The notes: generated by a model from the letters alone, not told the origin. DNA of 64,000 nt from Adineta steineri (GCA_905250115.1 CAJNOI010000110.1:62001-126000), one strand, 5' to 3'. Positions 31,901 to 43,011 are shown, counted from the first letter of the stretch. A program made the numbers and translations.

Positions 31901-34171
31901 ACAATCTGACGGATCTACGCTTCCACTGTCAGTAAATTCAACATCTGGCCCATGTGCTCCCCAACCACTACATAATTTCAAGTATGACATTGTCGGATTG
32001 AAGTCTTGTTTCTTATAAATCTTTTCGTCCCGTCCATTTCTAATACATTCTCGAATTCCATTACCAACTGCCACGAATGACAAACATTTTTCTGGTAGAT
32101 CTTCACAATTGAATCGATTTGAATCATTCAATGAACATGTAGGAAATGATTCATCTCCATCTGTATCATCGTAACAATCTTTGAACCCATCATTAACACG
32201 ATGTGCTGAAATGCATTTTAACGATTGATTACAATAAAAGTTGGATGGATTTGTACATGATAATTCAGTTCCGATTGTTAAACATTTTTCAAAGATAGTT
32301 GAGAACTTCGATGACATAGTATTAAAATCCTCTATCACATCAGCCAGGGTCGAATTCGAAACGCGACAACATGTTAATCCATCGATTATTTCAATAGGAA
32401 CCTCATCATCTAATAAAAATGGACACTTTTTTGCGTCAAAACAGACAAAATCAGGTCGAATATTATTTTTAAATTCTTCAACCGATCGATTTGTAAAATA
32501 GACAAATTGAAAAAAGCCAAACATGATGGGTTTTTCAGGGAGTACCAACCATTCGGTGAAACAATTTTCGATCAAAGGTTCACAATCTTTATCCCATTGG
32601 CCTTCAAACATTGGAAGCGGAGTTAGAACGTCACCAATGCGATCGCTACCTAGAATTCAAAAATCAATAGATCTGGCGAAAGAAATGTTTTTAGTACAAT
32701 TTTTGCTGGGCTAATTAATTTTGAGAAACTCACTTATTTCACAAAGGAAATTGATGAGTGCAGGTTTTAAGGCTAGATTTTTGGATCTCTCCATCCTCTT
32801 TCTAAACTAGGGTGTGGGTGCGGATCACATTAGGACATGAATACTATCCCCACACCCACACTTACACCTGGTTGTAATCTGGATGAAAATATCTGAGTAG
32901 AAACTAGAACAAATCCTAAGAACTACTTTATTTAATTTTTTGGGGTGTTGTAGACAGGATCCTATCAGACATTCTCTTAAAATGAATGAGATTGAGATAG
33001 GACCGAATGTTTTAACGTTATCAGTCTTGGTTCTAGCAACTTCTCAAGAGTATGTGCCAAAATAAATCCTGCAAGAGTGCTTTATCAGTTCAAATATCAA
33101 AATGTTAGAAAAATAAGATTTCACTTTACCGAAACTTCGATTAGCATGAAGTGCACAGTAAAATGTTTGACGACAACGAATGTTTTCAATGTAATCAAAT
33201 ACAAAGAGCAGTTTTCGGTTGATTTCTTTGTCACGATTGTTCTTACAATAAGTAGTGGTTGCTGGCATATCAGCGTTGTTATTATATTGGCCATCACCGC
33301 AAGAGAAACGGTTTAAATACCGATTGCTGCGTTCTTCGCATCGAAAAGTCGGGATATTTATACAGTTACTGCTGAATGTATAAGCAGGTTTGTTGTTACC
33401 CGTTGCATAATATTCTCGCTCATCACTTCCATCTAAACAATCCAAATTGAGCATACCATCATGTGAAAATACTGAGGGAATGCATTGACCGTTGTGACAG
33501 CGATATTCATCTTCAGCACATTGGTTTACTTCGAGTTCTTCACACATTTGCTCGTCTTCTCCATTGAAACAATCAGATTTTCCGTCGCAGATTTCACGCC
33601 AGTCGAGACAAAGAGGCCATGGCCCACGATCACAATCCTTTAGAAAACGATAACATGTACCACTGGTAATGTTGCCCAAAATTCCTGAACGATTATCAAA
33701 GGTATTCTGAACAATTTGATTAAATTCAGAAGGCGAATCATCGTCAAATTTATACTGACACATTTCACCAAACCATGGTGTTGAACAGTTGTAGAAAACA
33801 TCTTTTGAATTTTTATCAGCCATTTCGTATTGCTCTGCAATATCGACTAAGCCTGACCAAGTGAGCAATTGATCAGAACTAATACCTTGTTGTTTTAATT
33901 CATTAAACTTGACCTGTGCTGCAACATTTGTATTTGATAAATGTGCCGATTGCTCTTCTTCACCATCATCTGGTCGTCTACAGTATGGAATCAAATAATT
34001 GTTAGGAATAAAAGAAGTATCGCCGTTAAAATCATCATCATCAATCCAAGAAGAATAGAAACAATCGAAAAACGATGACAGTTTTTTGTGATCATTCGAA
34101 TGATACAGTGTAAAATGAACATCGATCGGAATGCACAAAGAGAAAATCAGCAGCACTCGTAAAACTATCAT
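28979..34171 (-). CDS. large LDLa-EGF-7TM receptor, two exons
   Basis: Two long open frames join cleanly. Exon 1 is 34171..33130, exon 2 is 32649..28979, and the 480-nt intron has donor GGTAAAG and acceptor TTCTAG. The phase matches (G|GT), reading HANRSFG-SDRIGDVLTPLP and giving about 1570 residues. A signal peptide (MIVLRVLLIFSLCIPIDVHF) is followed by LDL-receptor class A modules near 188-210 and 218-251 with the acidic CxDGSDE or DGKSDC..GEDE calcium motif, and further LDLa-like modules near 480-520 and 590-630. EGF-like modules lie near 933-970, 975-1005, 1008-1050 and 1205-1245. A rhodopsin-like seven-helix domain occupies about 1268-1555. It is a surface receptor that could bind lipoprotein or another large extracellular ligand and signal through G proteins. 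LGR-type receptors with LDLa modules are the nearest known layout, but this one has no leucine-rich repeats. Confidence 0.85.
32809..32871. repeat. GT/CA palindrome 14, inside an intron
   Basis: AGGGTGTGGGTGCGGAT faces ATCCCCACACCCACACTTAC. It lies inside the 480-nt intron of the LDLa-EGF-7TM gene, which is far longer than most other introns here. Confidence 0.85.
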
Positions 34172-34551
34172 CGAGAAATGACAGAACTTTCCCGATAAAA
34201 GAATGTATTTCTTCTTTTGCTCAGTAAAGGAATGTATGAATATTTATTAGATTCTTGTTACCATTTCTACACAAAGGAAATAGATTAACGTCAGTGACAA
34301 ACAGATTCGGCACATATGCTCATTCATTTATACTTACGATGCTTTTTAGAAACAACGCTTAAGCTCATTTACTTATTCTTTAACTATGAGCATATGTTGA
34401 AAAAAAGAATAAGGCACACCCACGTGAAGTTCTCCTATTACTACTTTTTTTAATACTACGTCGCAATTGTGCATAAATGCGACGCAACTAATTTCATATC
34501 TGCCATGCAATGACCACAGTTCATCCTAAGTAGTGGACTGTATAAGAATAT

Positions 34552-34574
34552 GAATGTGGGTGTGAGTGAGTGAG
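34552..34574 (+). repeat. isolated GT-rich half-element
   Basis: GAATGTGGGTGTGAGTGAGTGAG without a recognisable right arm. Confidence 0.4.
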
Positions 34575-35167
34575 TCTTTACTGTGTTCTTCTATGATCAG
34601 GCCTTTTCATGTTTTTCTTTCTCAAATAAAAGAAGAATATAACAAAAAGTCATTTGAATAAGTTTTAAATCAAATATCTTCGATCTTTCAAGAATGGTCA
34701 CAATTCAATCTATATGAATGCAAGTAGAAACTTCATACTTTCTAAGTTTCGGCTTTTTATAATATGTATTCAAGAGCAGATGATTAAATAAGTGTCGAAA
34801 AAATTGACAAACAGACATATCTCTATATTTATCAAAAAAATCAAATTTGAATCCTACGATGAATCTTATAAGAAAATGGTGTTCGATAATTTTGAATGAA
34901 ATAAGATTTTACGTAGTTTATTAAAAAAAAGTCAACTTCAGTTTCATTAATACATTTTGTCCGGATGTTATGTCAAATGCTTTTATTTTTCCATAGAAAA
35001 TACGCCATTCTTTAGAATAACTGAGAACTATTTTTTTACGCATCATTTAGTTTTCTCTAATAAGTTGTTGATAAAATATCATATTCTATAGAGGAAAAAA
35101 TGCATTAGAAAGATTGAACTAAAGTTTTTTTCACAATTAATTTGATTGTAACTTGTAGAGTAAAAGG

Positions 35168-35253
35168 TGATTGTGGGTGAATTTGGGTGTAGCTGCTGAT
35201 ATGATTTTCATATATAGTAGATATTCTGGCCTATGCTCACACCCACACCCTAG
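35168..35253. repeat. GT/CA palindrome 15
   Basis: The left arm TGATTGTGGGTGAATTTGGG continues GTGTAGC; the right arm is GCTCACACCCACACCCTAGC. The loop of about 45 nt is longer than usual. Confidence 0.7.
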
Positions 35254-36247
35254 CTTTTTTTAAAGTACTTATATTGTAAATATTTTTAAAATTCAGTTTT
35301 AATTTAACAAAATATATGCAATGATATATTGTTTTTCTTGAATAAAATTTTATTACTCACAAAACTAAATCCGAGATTAACAGTCATTGAAATATATTAA
35401 AACAGAGAAAAGATCTGTGAGAATTATTGACTGAAAACATCATTTTGTTAATTTGTTTTTCTTTTATTTTCTTGTTGAACGCTGCGAAAGTTAACAGTAA
35501 TAACGAATTTTTAAGGAACATAAAGTCTTAATGATCTATTTCAAATCCAATAGGATTCTGAGAGCAAAATTGCATTGGAATTCGATATGTTTATGTCTCT
35601 CGGATTCTTATAGAATGACCGAATCTTATACGATTTAGCGATATGGGTCTTGAAAAAAATACGTAACATATGAAAGATTCGATGAATGATAACCTCACTT
35701 GAAGATTAATCAATCGATACTTATTCATTCATCTTGCTGTGTTTGTTACGTGTCTTTTTACAATAAATATTTTCAATTCAATTCAAAAATTTAAAAACAA
35801 TATTTTGCATCCGTTATTGAACAATGGCGAATAGAAGGTCATCTTCTAGAGACCTGGATGTACTGGAAAACGGATGAACTAGACGAGAAATTATATGGGA
35901 TGTGAAACAACATCTTATTCATTTGAAAGTCAAGTTATTCTAAAAATCCATTAAAAAACTGTCATAATGTTAATAATTGAGAAGACAGTATAAGCTTTAT
36001 AGAAAAGAAAAAGACATTTTAGTATAAGTTATAAGAGCATAAATATAAAGGAGTCTTTATTCTCGAGAAAAATATTCTATTGATGTTATTGATGAAAAGA
36101 TTATATATTAGTTCAGTCATACAGAGTAGTTGACATTACAGTCTTCTTTATAGAAAACGAAAGTATAGATTTCCTAAAATAGTATGTAAAATTAATGTAA
36201 CTCATTTAAAAAGTTTAGAAAATACCTTTATGAATTCTTGAATAAGA

Positions 36248-37150
36248 ATGTCAATTGAAAATATTTTTCAATCCTGGTTGATTCCATTTGATATTCTTAA
36301 TCTGATATGTCTCGTTTTGGTTATTATACTTGCATTAATATTTTTATTTCTTATTATATTTAATAAAACATGTCATACAGTTCCAATGATACTTGTAGCG
36401 AATTCATGTTCAGCTGAACTTATATTCGCAGGTAGTATTTTTTCGATGGCAATATTTACATTAACAAATGACCTTCTACGACGAGAATATAATGATTCGT
36501 TTTGCATTTTTCGAGGTTATGCTATTTATGTTGGCTGTTACGCACAGAATTATTCTTATTTCTTACAAGCAATCTACCGGTATACAACGGTTGTTTACCC
36601 AGCTCGTTTATTTTGGCGATCAGCAAAATTTCAATTATTTCTCATCAGTTTAATGTGGATGTCTGCTGTTATATCTGTTTTGCCGCATATATTTTACAAG
36701 AAATTTTTATATCTTATTGATGATCAAATGTGTGAAATGCCATCTGAACTTTCTTTTGTACCAATTTATAATGTAACTTGGTTTTTTATAATACCCGTGA
36801 ATAGTATTATATTTATTTATTTTAAATTAGTTCGATATGTTAAAGAAATGAATAAACATGTAATGCTAGTGAATACTTTAATTCGTGCAGAAAGAGAATT
36901 AAAAATGGTATATCGAATAGTTATACTTGTAACATTTCTGGCAATACTTGGTATACCTTATGCGACTTTTACAATTATGGGATTTTTTACTTCGCCGCCA
37001 AAATATCATTTTCGTATTGCATATATATTTGTCAATATATCGCTGGTTTTTATTATGATAGTTTTATTTAAATTTACAGATCCAGTTCGAATATCTATAA
37101 TGAAAAGAATAAAGCCAAGGCCAAATATAATAGTCGCAGTTGGGAGATAA
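36248..37150 (+). CDS. 7TM receptor, FTDPV family
   Basis: A 300-residue intronless receptor, clearly a paralogue of the gene at 23389. It shares WLIPFDILNLICL, NKTCHTVPMIL, DSFCIFRGY, YRYTTVVYPARL (at the DRY position), DDQMCEMP in loop 2, KEMNKHVM...RAERELKMV before TM6 and FKFTDPVR in TM7. Seven hydrophobic helices are evident. The length and absence of introns match the family. A decayed paralogue follows 1.1 kb downstream in the same orientation, suggesting a local tandem array. The ligand is unknown. Confidence 0.85.
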   Translation: MSIENIFQSWLIPFDILNLICLVLVIILALIFLFLIIFNKTCHTVPMILVANSCSAELIFAGSIFSMAIFTLTNDLLRREYNDSFCIFRGYAIYVGCYAQNYSYFLQAIYRYTTVVYPARLFWRSAKFQLFLISLMWMSAVISVLPHIFYKKFLYLIDDQMCEMPSELSFVPIYNVTWFFIIPVNSIIFIYFKLVRYVKEMNKHVMLVNTLIRAERELKMVYRIVILVTFLAILGIPYATFTIMGFFTSPPKYHFRIAYIFVNISLVFIMIVLFKFTDPVRISIMKRIKPRPNIIVAVGR

Positions 37151-38267
37151 ATCAGAAGATTAAAATAAAAATATAAAAAAATAAACTTCTTCAATGTTGT
37201 ATTCTATTTATTTACAACGAACAAATATATTGGCTTTCGATATCATTGTAAGAGTACTTCTTCATTGATAGACATCGTATATTATAACGTACGTGGAAAT
37301 AAAAAAACGAGGGAAAATGATTGGTAAATAAACATAAGTTTTATTATTTGTATCAAATGTTAATCTCTTTATCTTTGTTACTTCTCATCTCAAGTAACAT
37401 GATATGAAATAAATTTCAGTTTTTATCTGACAAGACTGACTATATTATTTTCTAAAATATAAATACTCTTCTTTTTAATTATTGAATGCTACATGAAATA
37501 TATACGATAAGGTTTCGAATCGCTTTTCTGATTTAAGCGAAATATTGATGCTATCATTAACATCGCTAGTTTTTATCAATTGAATAGAGTTCTTATGATT
37601 TTTACCTGATTTGTTCTCATAATATATAAGATGAATTTAACTTCGAAAAGAATATTCTACACCCCTATACATATTATTAATTCGTTAGTTTGAAACTATT
37701 TAAAAGAAAGATTTTTTATAAGTTTTTATATTTCTACCTATATGATAAATAGATTTTGAAATCTTAATTATATTTATTTAAAATTGTAAATTGGATAACT
37801 ATCGTATATGTTAGAAATAAAGAACTAATTTTAGAAGTACCGACGTCTTGTCAACAAATGTGTCACTTGATAATTATGTAAAGTCGTCTTAAAAAAAGAA
37901 TTTATTCTTCTGCCTGGGATAAGAGTCAATTAAGATAGAAAGATCTTCTTTCTTCTTTCTTGAAGAAAAACTCCTAATATGAAACGATATCTGATGACAA
38001 GTTTTTTTTCATAATAAGAATCGTTGTACTCTATTGAAAAATAGAGTTACATTTATTATTGTGTAGACTTTATAAGCTATAATCACAGCTAATATTCTCA
38101 TAGAGACGAGCTCAATCATATTAAATTTATCATACTCTTACACTGATTACTAATATTCATTGGAAAATAATATATTGCACATTACCAGCAACACTTACAT
38201 TCCCGTCATATGACATTTACATATATGTATATAAACATATCTTTCTCTTTTATTTTACATCATTTCA
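37151..38267. other. spacer, nothing recognised
   Basis: AT-rich sequence between the intact receptor and its dead tandem copy. No palindrome or exon was recognised. Confidence 0.4.
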
Positions 38268-38722
38268 AAAGATTCCAATTCTTCAGTTATAACTACTCAA
38301 TCATGGTTTATTCCGATTGATATTTTATTGATTATTTTAATCGATAAAATATGTCATTCAGTGGCCATGATGTTTATTGCTAATTCATGCTTTACAAGTC
38401 TCTCATTAATGATTATTTTATTATAGACTACAATCATTACATTTCATAATGACCTTAAACAATTTTATTCTCAAGATTCATTCTGTATGGTTCGAACTTT
38501 TATTAGTTATGTTATTTCTGCTGAATTATTTTATTCTTATTTGTTACAAGCAATTTATCGAACTCGATTATTTTGGCAATCAGCACAATTTCAATTTTTT
38601 CTCATCAGTTTAACTTGGATTTGTGCTTTTCTTCATGCTACTCCACATATATTCACCGGTCAATAGAAATATGCTATTGATGATCAGATATGTCAAATAC
38701 CTCTTCATCTTTCATTTATATG
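38268..38722 (+). pseudogene. 7TM receptor pseudogene, FTDPV family
   Basis: It aligns with the start and middle of the receptor at 36248: WFIPIDILL, DKICHSVAMM, an in-frame TAG after LMIILL, QDSFCMVRTFISY, SYLLQAIYR, then a deletion removing the TTVVYPA stretch, then RLFWQSAQFQFFLISLTWIC, another in-frame TAG (FTGQ*KYAIDDQICQIPLHLSFI) and a further stop. The TM1 region is also shortened, and TM5-TM7 are not recognisable. It is clearly non-functional and decayed more than the copy at 9515. Confidence 0.85.
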
Positions 38723-39230
38723 AATATATTTTCTCATATATTTCTATACTGACTCAGAAATCGTTACACATTGATCTTATTTTTTGTTACATGAGTAATT
38801 GGAGGAGTTCTGCGTTTTTTTATTACCTGAAAGAAATAGCCATCACGTATCCATGGAAATCGCTAATAATACATCATATTTTATGTTCATATTATTATAA
38901 GCTTTCTTCTTGATTGTATTGTGCTCTTAAAAAATAAATAAACAAATGAATGTATGTATTAGGTAAACCATATTTGTTTTGCTAGCGTGTTTGATTCACT
39001 TTCTTATATGACCTAATTCATCTTCTTTAAAGAGAATTAGTTTTCATTTAATGTCAATGAATATTAATATTATTTTCATGATGAAGATCTCTTATCTGTC
39101 GAAAAAAGATTTTCTTCGTTCTTTTATTACCTACTGATATTTATTAACCTTGACTCATTCTGTTTTGTGTAAATAAATACACAGACAAAATGATAACAAA
39201 TATTCATTTCTTTTTCAAATTCTTCGACAA
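38723..39230. other. spacer, nothing recognised
   Basis: It presumably includes the worn-out 3' part of the receptor pseudogene. The frame at 38623-38913 is a shadow of that decay. Confidence 0.4.
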
Positions 39231-39441
39231 ATGGCAACAGCAAATAATAAAGCACAATGTTTTGTGTGTAATAAAGAAAAAAATACATACGATTGTAAAG
39301 GATGTTCAAAAGACTTTTGTTTTCAACATTTAACAGAACATCGACAAATTCTTGACAAACAGTTAGATACAATTATTAATGATCATGATCAATTTCAACA
39401 GACAATTATTCAACAAAAACAAAATCTTCATAATTCTTCTT
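39231..39441 (+). CDS. B-box zinc-finger protein, cut by the assembly gap
   Basis: Seventy residues are readable before the Ns. A B-box-like zinc motif (CFVCNKEKNTYDCKGCSKDFC..H...H) is followed by the start of a coiled coil (LDKQLDTIINDHDQFQQTI). It is the same family as the complete protein at 52678, where the B-box is followed by a coiled coil and a propeller-like C-terminus. The missing part presumably lies in the gap. Only CE and a stop are readable beyond it, so the right-hand part may be misplaced or lost. There is no RING domain at the N-terminus. Confidence 0.65.
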
Positions 39442-39541
39442 NNNNNNNNNNNNNNNNNNNNNNNNNNNNNNNNNNNNNNNNNNNNNNNNNNNNNNNNNNN
39501 NNNNNNNNNNNNNNNNNNNNNNNNNNNNNNNNNNNNNNNNN
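39442..39541. other. assembly gap (100 N)
   Basis: Exactly 100 N, the conventional placeholder for a gap of unknown size. Distances across it are not reliable. Confidence 0.95.
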
Positions 39542-39860
39542 GTGCGAGTAGATAATAAGAAATAACTAAAATCTTAGTCAGTTAATTGGTCATGTATATA
39601 AAAAGTGCTAAATCTTAGTGAAAAAACCGGATTCGGATCCGAAATAAAAAGAACATGAACTCGCAGCTTCAGAATGGTCATAAAACATCATGAACAAACT
39701 ATAAGAGCATAAAATAAACTTTGATGAAGTAAACAAACAATTAATTAATAAAATTTTACTTTCACAAGTTCAAAAGTTGGTCAAATACTTTTCAATATTT
39801 TTTTTACCTTAAGAAACCAAATTATTAATTTTAAAATAAATTGATTGAAATATTTTACTT

Positions 39861-40012
39861 TAATGCGATCAGTACCTTTCCTTCTACATTTACTATTATA
39901 TTCATCAAGTTGAGCAAATCTTCTAACTTGACTATTTGATAATACAACAAAAACTTCTTCATAAATAAGTACATCCTGAAAATAATTATAAAAATTATTT
40001 AATAGTAGATTA
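39861..40012 (-). repeat. 152-bp direct repeat copy A, containing an exon-like segment
   Basis: About 85% identical to 43401-43551 in the same orientation. On the minus strand, 39975..39876 looks like an exon: acceptor TTTTCAG, then an open frame DVLIYEEVFVVLSNSQVRRF and onwards to CRRKG, then donor GGTACTG. The parent gene is not in this window. It may be a captured or orphan exon. Confidence 0.7.
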
Positions 40013-40015
40013 GTT

Positions 40016-40074
40016 GAGGGTGTGGGTATGGATAGATGTGTTTATGTTCTCTGAACTCGGATCCACACCCTCAT
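40016..40074. repeat. GT/CA palindrome 16
   Basis: TTGAGGGTGTGGGTATGGAT faces GGATCCACACCCTCAT. It abuts direct repeat copy A (3-bp gap). Confidence 0.8.
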
Positions 40075-40891
40075 TTATATCGACTTCGCCTGCTCTGAAG
40101 TTCTAGTGGACCTGCATCTAATAACTTTGCGCATGAATATTTTTTTTTCTTTTCTCTTTTATCGTTATTATGTTGCATACGTTTTATACCGTCTTTTTTT
40201 TTCCTCGATTAAATGTTTTTTTCCTGCTTTCCTTTCTAATGTGAATGGGCCCACATTTATGTTAATGGGGATGTATCTTAGAGAAAGACGGCGCACATAT
40301 CTCTACATACTCTTTTACGTATTTTGTGTCTCTCTGCTTTATTCACATTCTTTTCTTTTTTATTCTTTTCTTTCTTCTCTCTTCTATTTTACACCGCTAG
40401 ATTCAGTAAGAGTATGATTTCCTTCTCGTCTTTTTTTCTTTCTCGGTCCACTCTAATTCTTCCTGACGTAGTAAAAGAAAAATATTTCTTTCAATTACAC
40501 ATCAAAAGCGTTATGCTTGGAAAAAACCAAGTTTATTCTTCTCATTCTTGAACATTTATATAACTCCTAACGTAGAGCATAAGCAAAACAGAATATTAAC
40601 GTACATAATCAACTTTACATCAGGTGACCGAGTGTAATTCTAGTTTAGTTTGATCGAATCCACAACTTAATTGATGCCACAGCAGTGACAAGTATATTTC
40701 TTCATCTTTACAAGAGCTATCTATATTTAAAGCACTTCGTGATTGTAATAAATCTTTCGATTATCTTAGTAAGAGAAAGAAGATGGTAAGAAGGGAATTT
40801 TCATAATGTCCACCAAAACATCATTACTTTTCTTTGATTAATATGTTCATTTTAGACTAGAATTTGAACCAGTTGATTCAGTTTACCTTTC

Positions 40892-42958
40892 ATGTCTGAT
40901 GACAACAATATCAAACTAGCGAGTATAATAAACGGAATTGATACAAACATAAAAATGTTATCGACGCACCTAATACAATTGCAAGACAAAGAACGAAAAA
41001 GAAGAGAAACCTTTATCCGTGATGATTTCACTATTACCACATTGTCTCCAACACTTCCTATACTTTCCTTTCTTAACAATGCTACTATGCACCAGTTATC
41101 ATATCCAGAAGATACAAATCGTCAAGAAGCTGAATCTATGTATGCTTTATTATTGCGAGACCTATTAATTGAGATTGAATCGAATAAAGAAGAAATGGTC
41201 ACTTTTTGTCGTCAGAAGTGTGCAAATGACACAATACAATTACGCTACATTCAAGATTTTGAAAACACATACGCACCTTCTCAAACAATCAACTGGTATA
41301 CCCGAGACACGTTTCTCTATCGTCTTCTCAATAAAGCTTTGAGGGACCAGGACATTGGTACACTTTATTCACTTCGTTATTTTATCAAAGACTTGCATTT
41401 ACAACTTCACAATGAATATATTTCGCAACAACAGTCAGAAACTATTACCACTGTTTATCGTGGACAGCTAATGAGCGATGAAGAATTTGACAAAAGAATA
41501 CGATGCAACGTTGGTGGCTTATTTTCAGTTTATAGTTTTTTATCAACAACATTCAATAAACGACTAGCTATTCTATATGCTGGTAACCACAATCGGAACG
41601 ATACGTCTTCTGAACAAAGTGTTTTATTCCATATTGATTTGAATAAACCTATCACCAAGTTTCCATATGCCAATATTTCCACATTAAGTGCATTTGAGGC
41701 TGAAGATGAAATCTTGTTTACAATGGGTGCGGTGTTTCGGATTGTATCGATCAAAAAACGTGATAAAGATTGTTGTTGGAATGTTTATTTACAATTGACT
41801 AACGAAGAAGACAAAGAATTGAGAACATTAACTGGATATATTAGAAAAGAGATTAAACAACAAAATCCACTTTTTACCTTGATAAATTTGGTAAGACATA
41901 TGGCCAATTATGAACAAGCTGAAAAATTCTGTCAGCTGTTATTAAAAGATCCATCATTTATCAGCGAATTTAGCTCAGTTTGCAACATAAAAAACGTGCT
42001 AGGTTGCATTTATAGTGATATGGGTCAACATGCGAAAGCAACTGAATGGCTTGAGAAATTAATTAATGATATTTCAGTGCATTCATCACCTGTTTATTAC
42101 ATTATAGTAGCGCATGCTTATAACCATTTAGCAGTTGCTTATCTACATCAAAACGAACGTGACAAAGCATTAGAATGTTTCCGTACCGCTTTAGATATAG
42201 TGTCAAACAGTACCAATCCAGATAAGATGGGAATTGCAACACTGTACAGTAACATTGGAGCGGTCTATATAGAGCAAAAGCGTATTTCAGAAGCTTTGGA
42301 AATGTTTGAAAAGTCTCTTGAAATTCATTCAAGACTTGTTCCTTCTAACCATCCTTCACTTGCTTCACTCCACAACTCTATCGCTGCAGCTTATAGTTCC
42401 CAAGACGATTATGATGATGCGCTGGAACATTACGATAAAGCACGTCAAATTCAGTGCAGTTCTCTTCAGTCACACCATCCGGACATAGCTGCAGCCTATT
42501 ACAATATAGCAACGGTGCTATTGAAAAAGGACGACTTATTGAAAGCATTAGAAATGTACAACAAATCTCTAGAAATGCGACTAAAGATTCTTCCTCCAGA
42601 TCATCTAGATATTGCCGCATCGTACACTGCTGTTTCACTTATTGAACAAATAAGAGGCAACTATAACGAAGCACTAAAAGGTTTTAATCAAGCACATCAA
42701 ATTCGAGTGAATGATTTTAAAAATTATCATGTAGATATCGACGTCATCTACAAAAACTTAGCGGAAGCATTTAGAGTAGAAGGTGGCTCTTTTGCCATTC
42801 TAAAACAACCCTCAAAATTAATGGAAGAAGCGTTGATCCAAGTAAAAAAAGCACAGGATATGCTTACAGCGTATCAAAAGGTCAATTTTCCAAAAATTAT
42901 GCCAGATCTGATGGGCATTGACCTTATAAAGAAACAGATTGAAGCAACAAAAAAATAG
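40892..42958 (+). CDS. arginine-type ADP-ribosyltransferase fused to TPRs
   Basis: A 688-residue single-exon protein; an in-frame TGA just upstream of the ATG supports the start. Residues about 75-310 form an R-S-E ADP-ribosyltransferase: Arg190 in TVYRGQ, the STS-like strand SFLSTT (215-220), and the ExE loop with Glu271/Glu273 in EAEDEILF. The ExE pair is the signature of enzymes that transfer ADP-ribose from NAD+ to arginine. From about 365 to 640 there are roughly six TPR units with 42-residue spacing like those of kinesin light chain (AYNHLAVAYLHQNERDKALE, LYSNIGAVYIEQKRISEALE and so on), which bind protein partners. No signal peptide or membrane anchor is visible, so it is cytosolic. 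Such ART-TPR fusions are, as I recall, numerous in bdelloids. The target is unknown. Confidence 0.9.
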   Translation: MSDDNNIKLASIINGIDTNIKMLSTHLIQLQDKERKRRETFIRDDFTITTLSPTLPILSFLNNATMHQLSYPEDTNRQEAESMYALLLRDLLIEIESNKEEMVTFCRQKCANDTIQLRYIQDFENTYAPSQTINWYTRDTFLYRLLNKALRDQDIGTLYSLRYFIKDLHLQLHNEYISQQQSETITTVYRGQLMSDEEFDKRIRCNVGGLFSVYSFLSTTFNKRLAILYAGNHNRNDTSSEQSVLFHIDLNKPITKFPYANISTLSAFEAEDEILFTMGAVFRIVSIKKRDKDCCWNVYLQLTNEEDKELRTLTGYIRKEIKQQNPLFTLINLVRHMANYEQAEKFCQLLLKDPSFISEFSSVCNIKNVLGCIYSDMGQHAKATEWLEKLINDISVHSSPVYYIIVAHAYNHLAVAYLHQNERDKALECFRTALDIVSNSTNPDKMGIATLYSNIGAVYIEQKRISEALEMFEKSLEIHSRLVPSNHPSLASLHNSIAAAYSSQDDYDDALEHYDKARQIQCSSLQSHHPDIAAAYYNIATVLLKKDDLLKALEMYNKSLEMRLKILPPDHLDIAASYTAVSLIEQIRGNYNEALKGFNQAHQIRVNDFKNYHVDIDVIYKNLAEAFRVEGGSFAILKQPSKLMEEALIQVKKAQDMLTAYQKVNFPKIMPDLMGIDLIKKQIEATKK

Positions 42959-43011
42959 ATTTTTTCCACCCTGTTTTTCCATTCTTACCTTTCCCGGCTG
43001 GATGTTGCCAT

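Larger units (their letters stand above)
34172..36247. other. 2-kb spacer with palindromic elements
   Basis: No exon is supported. It contains a GT-only half-element near 34552, a short CA-rich motif CACACCCACG at about 34417, and palindrome 15 at 35168. Confidence 0.4.
39542..40891. other. spacer upstream of the ART-TPR gene
   Basis: It holds direct repeat copy A and palindrome 16. The pyrimidine-rich frames at 40106-40551 have no domain and are not called. Confidence 0.4.

Noticed and set aside
34417-34574. A reversed-polarity palindrome formed by CACACCCACG and the GT half-element at 34552
   Set aside because: The two parts are about 130 bp apart and pair over fewer than 10 bases, so they are better seen as independent half-elements.
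40106-40551. Two plus-strand frames rich in Phe, Leu and Ser
   Set aside because: They derive from pyrimidine-rich DNA; composition is low-complexity and no start context or homologue pattern is present.
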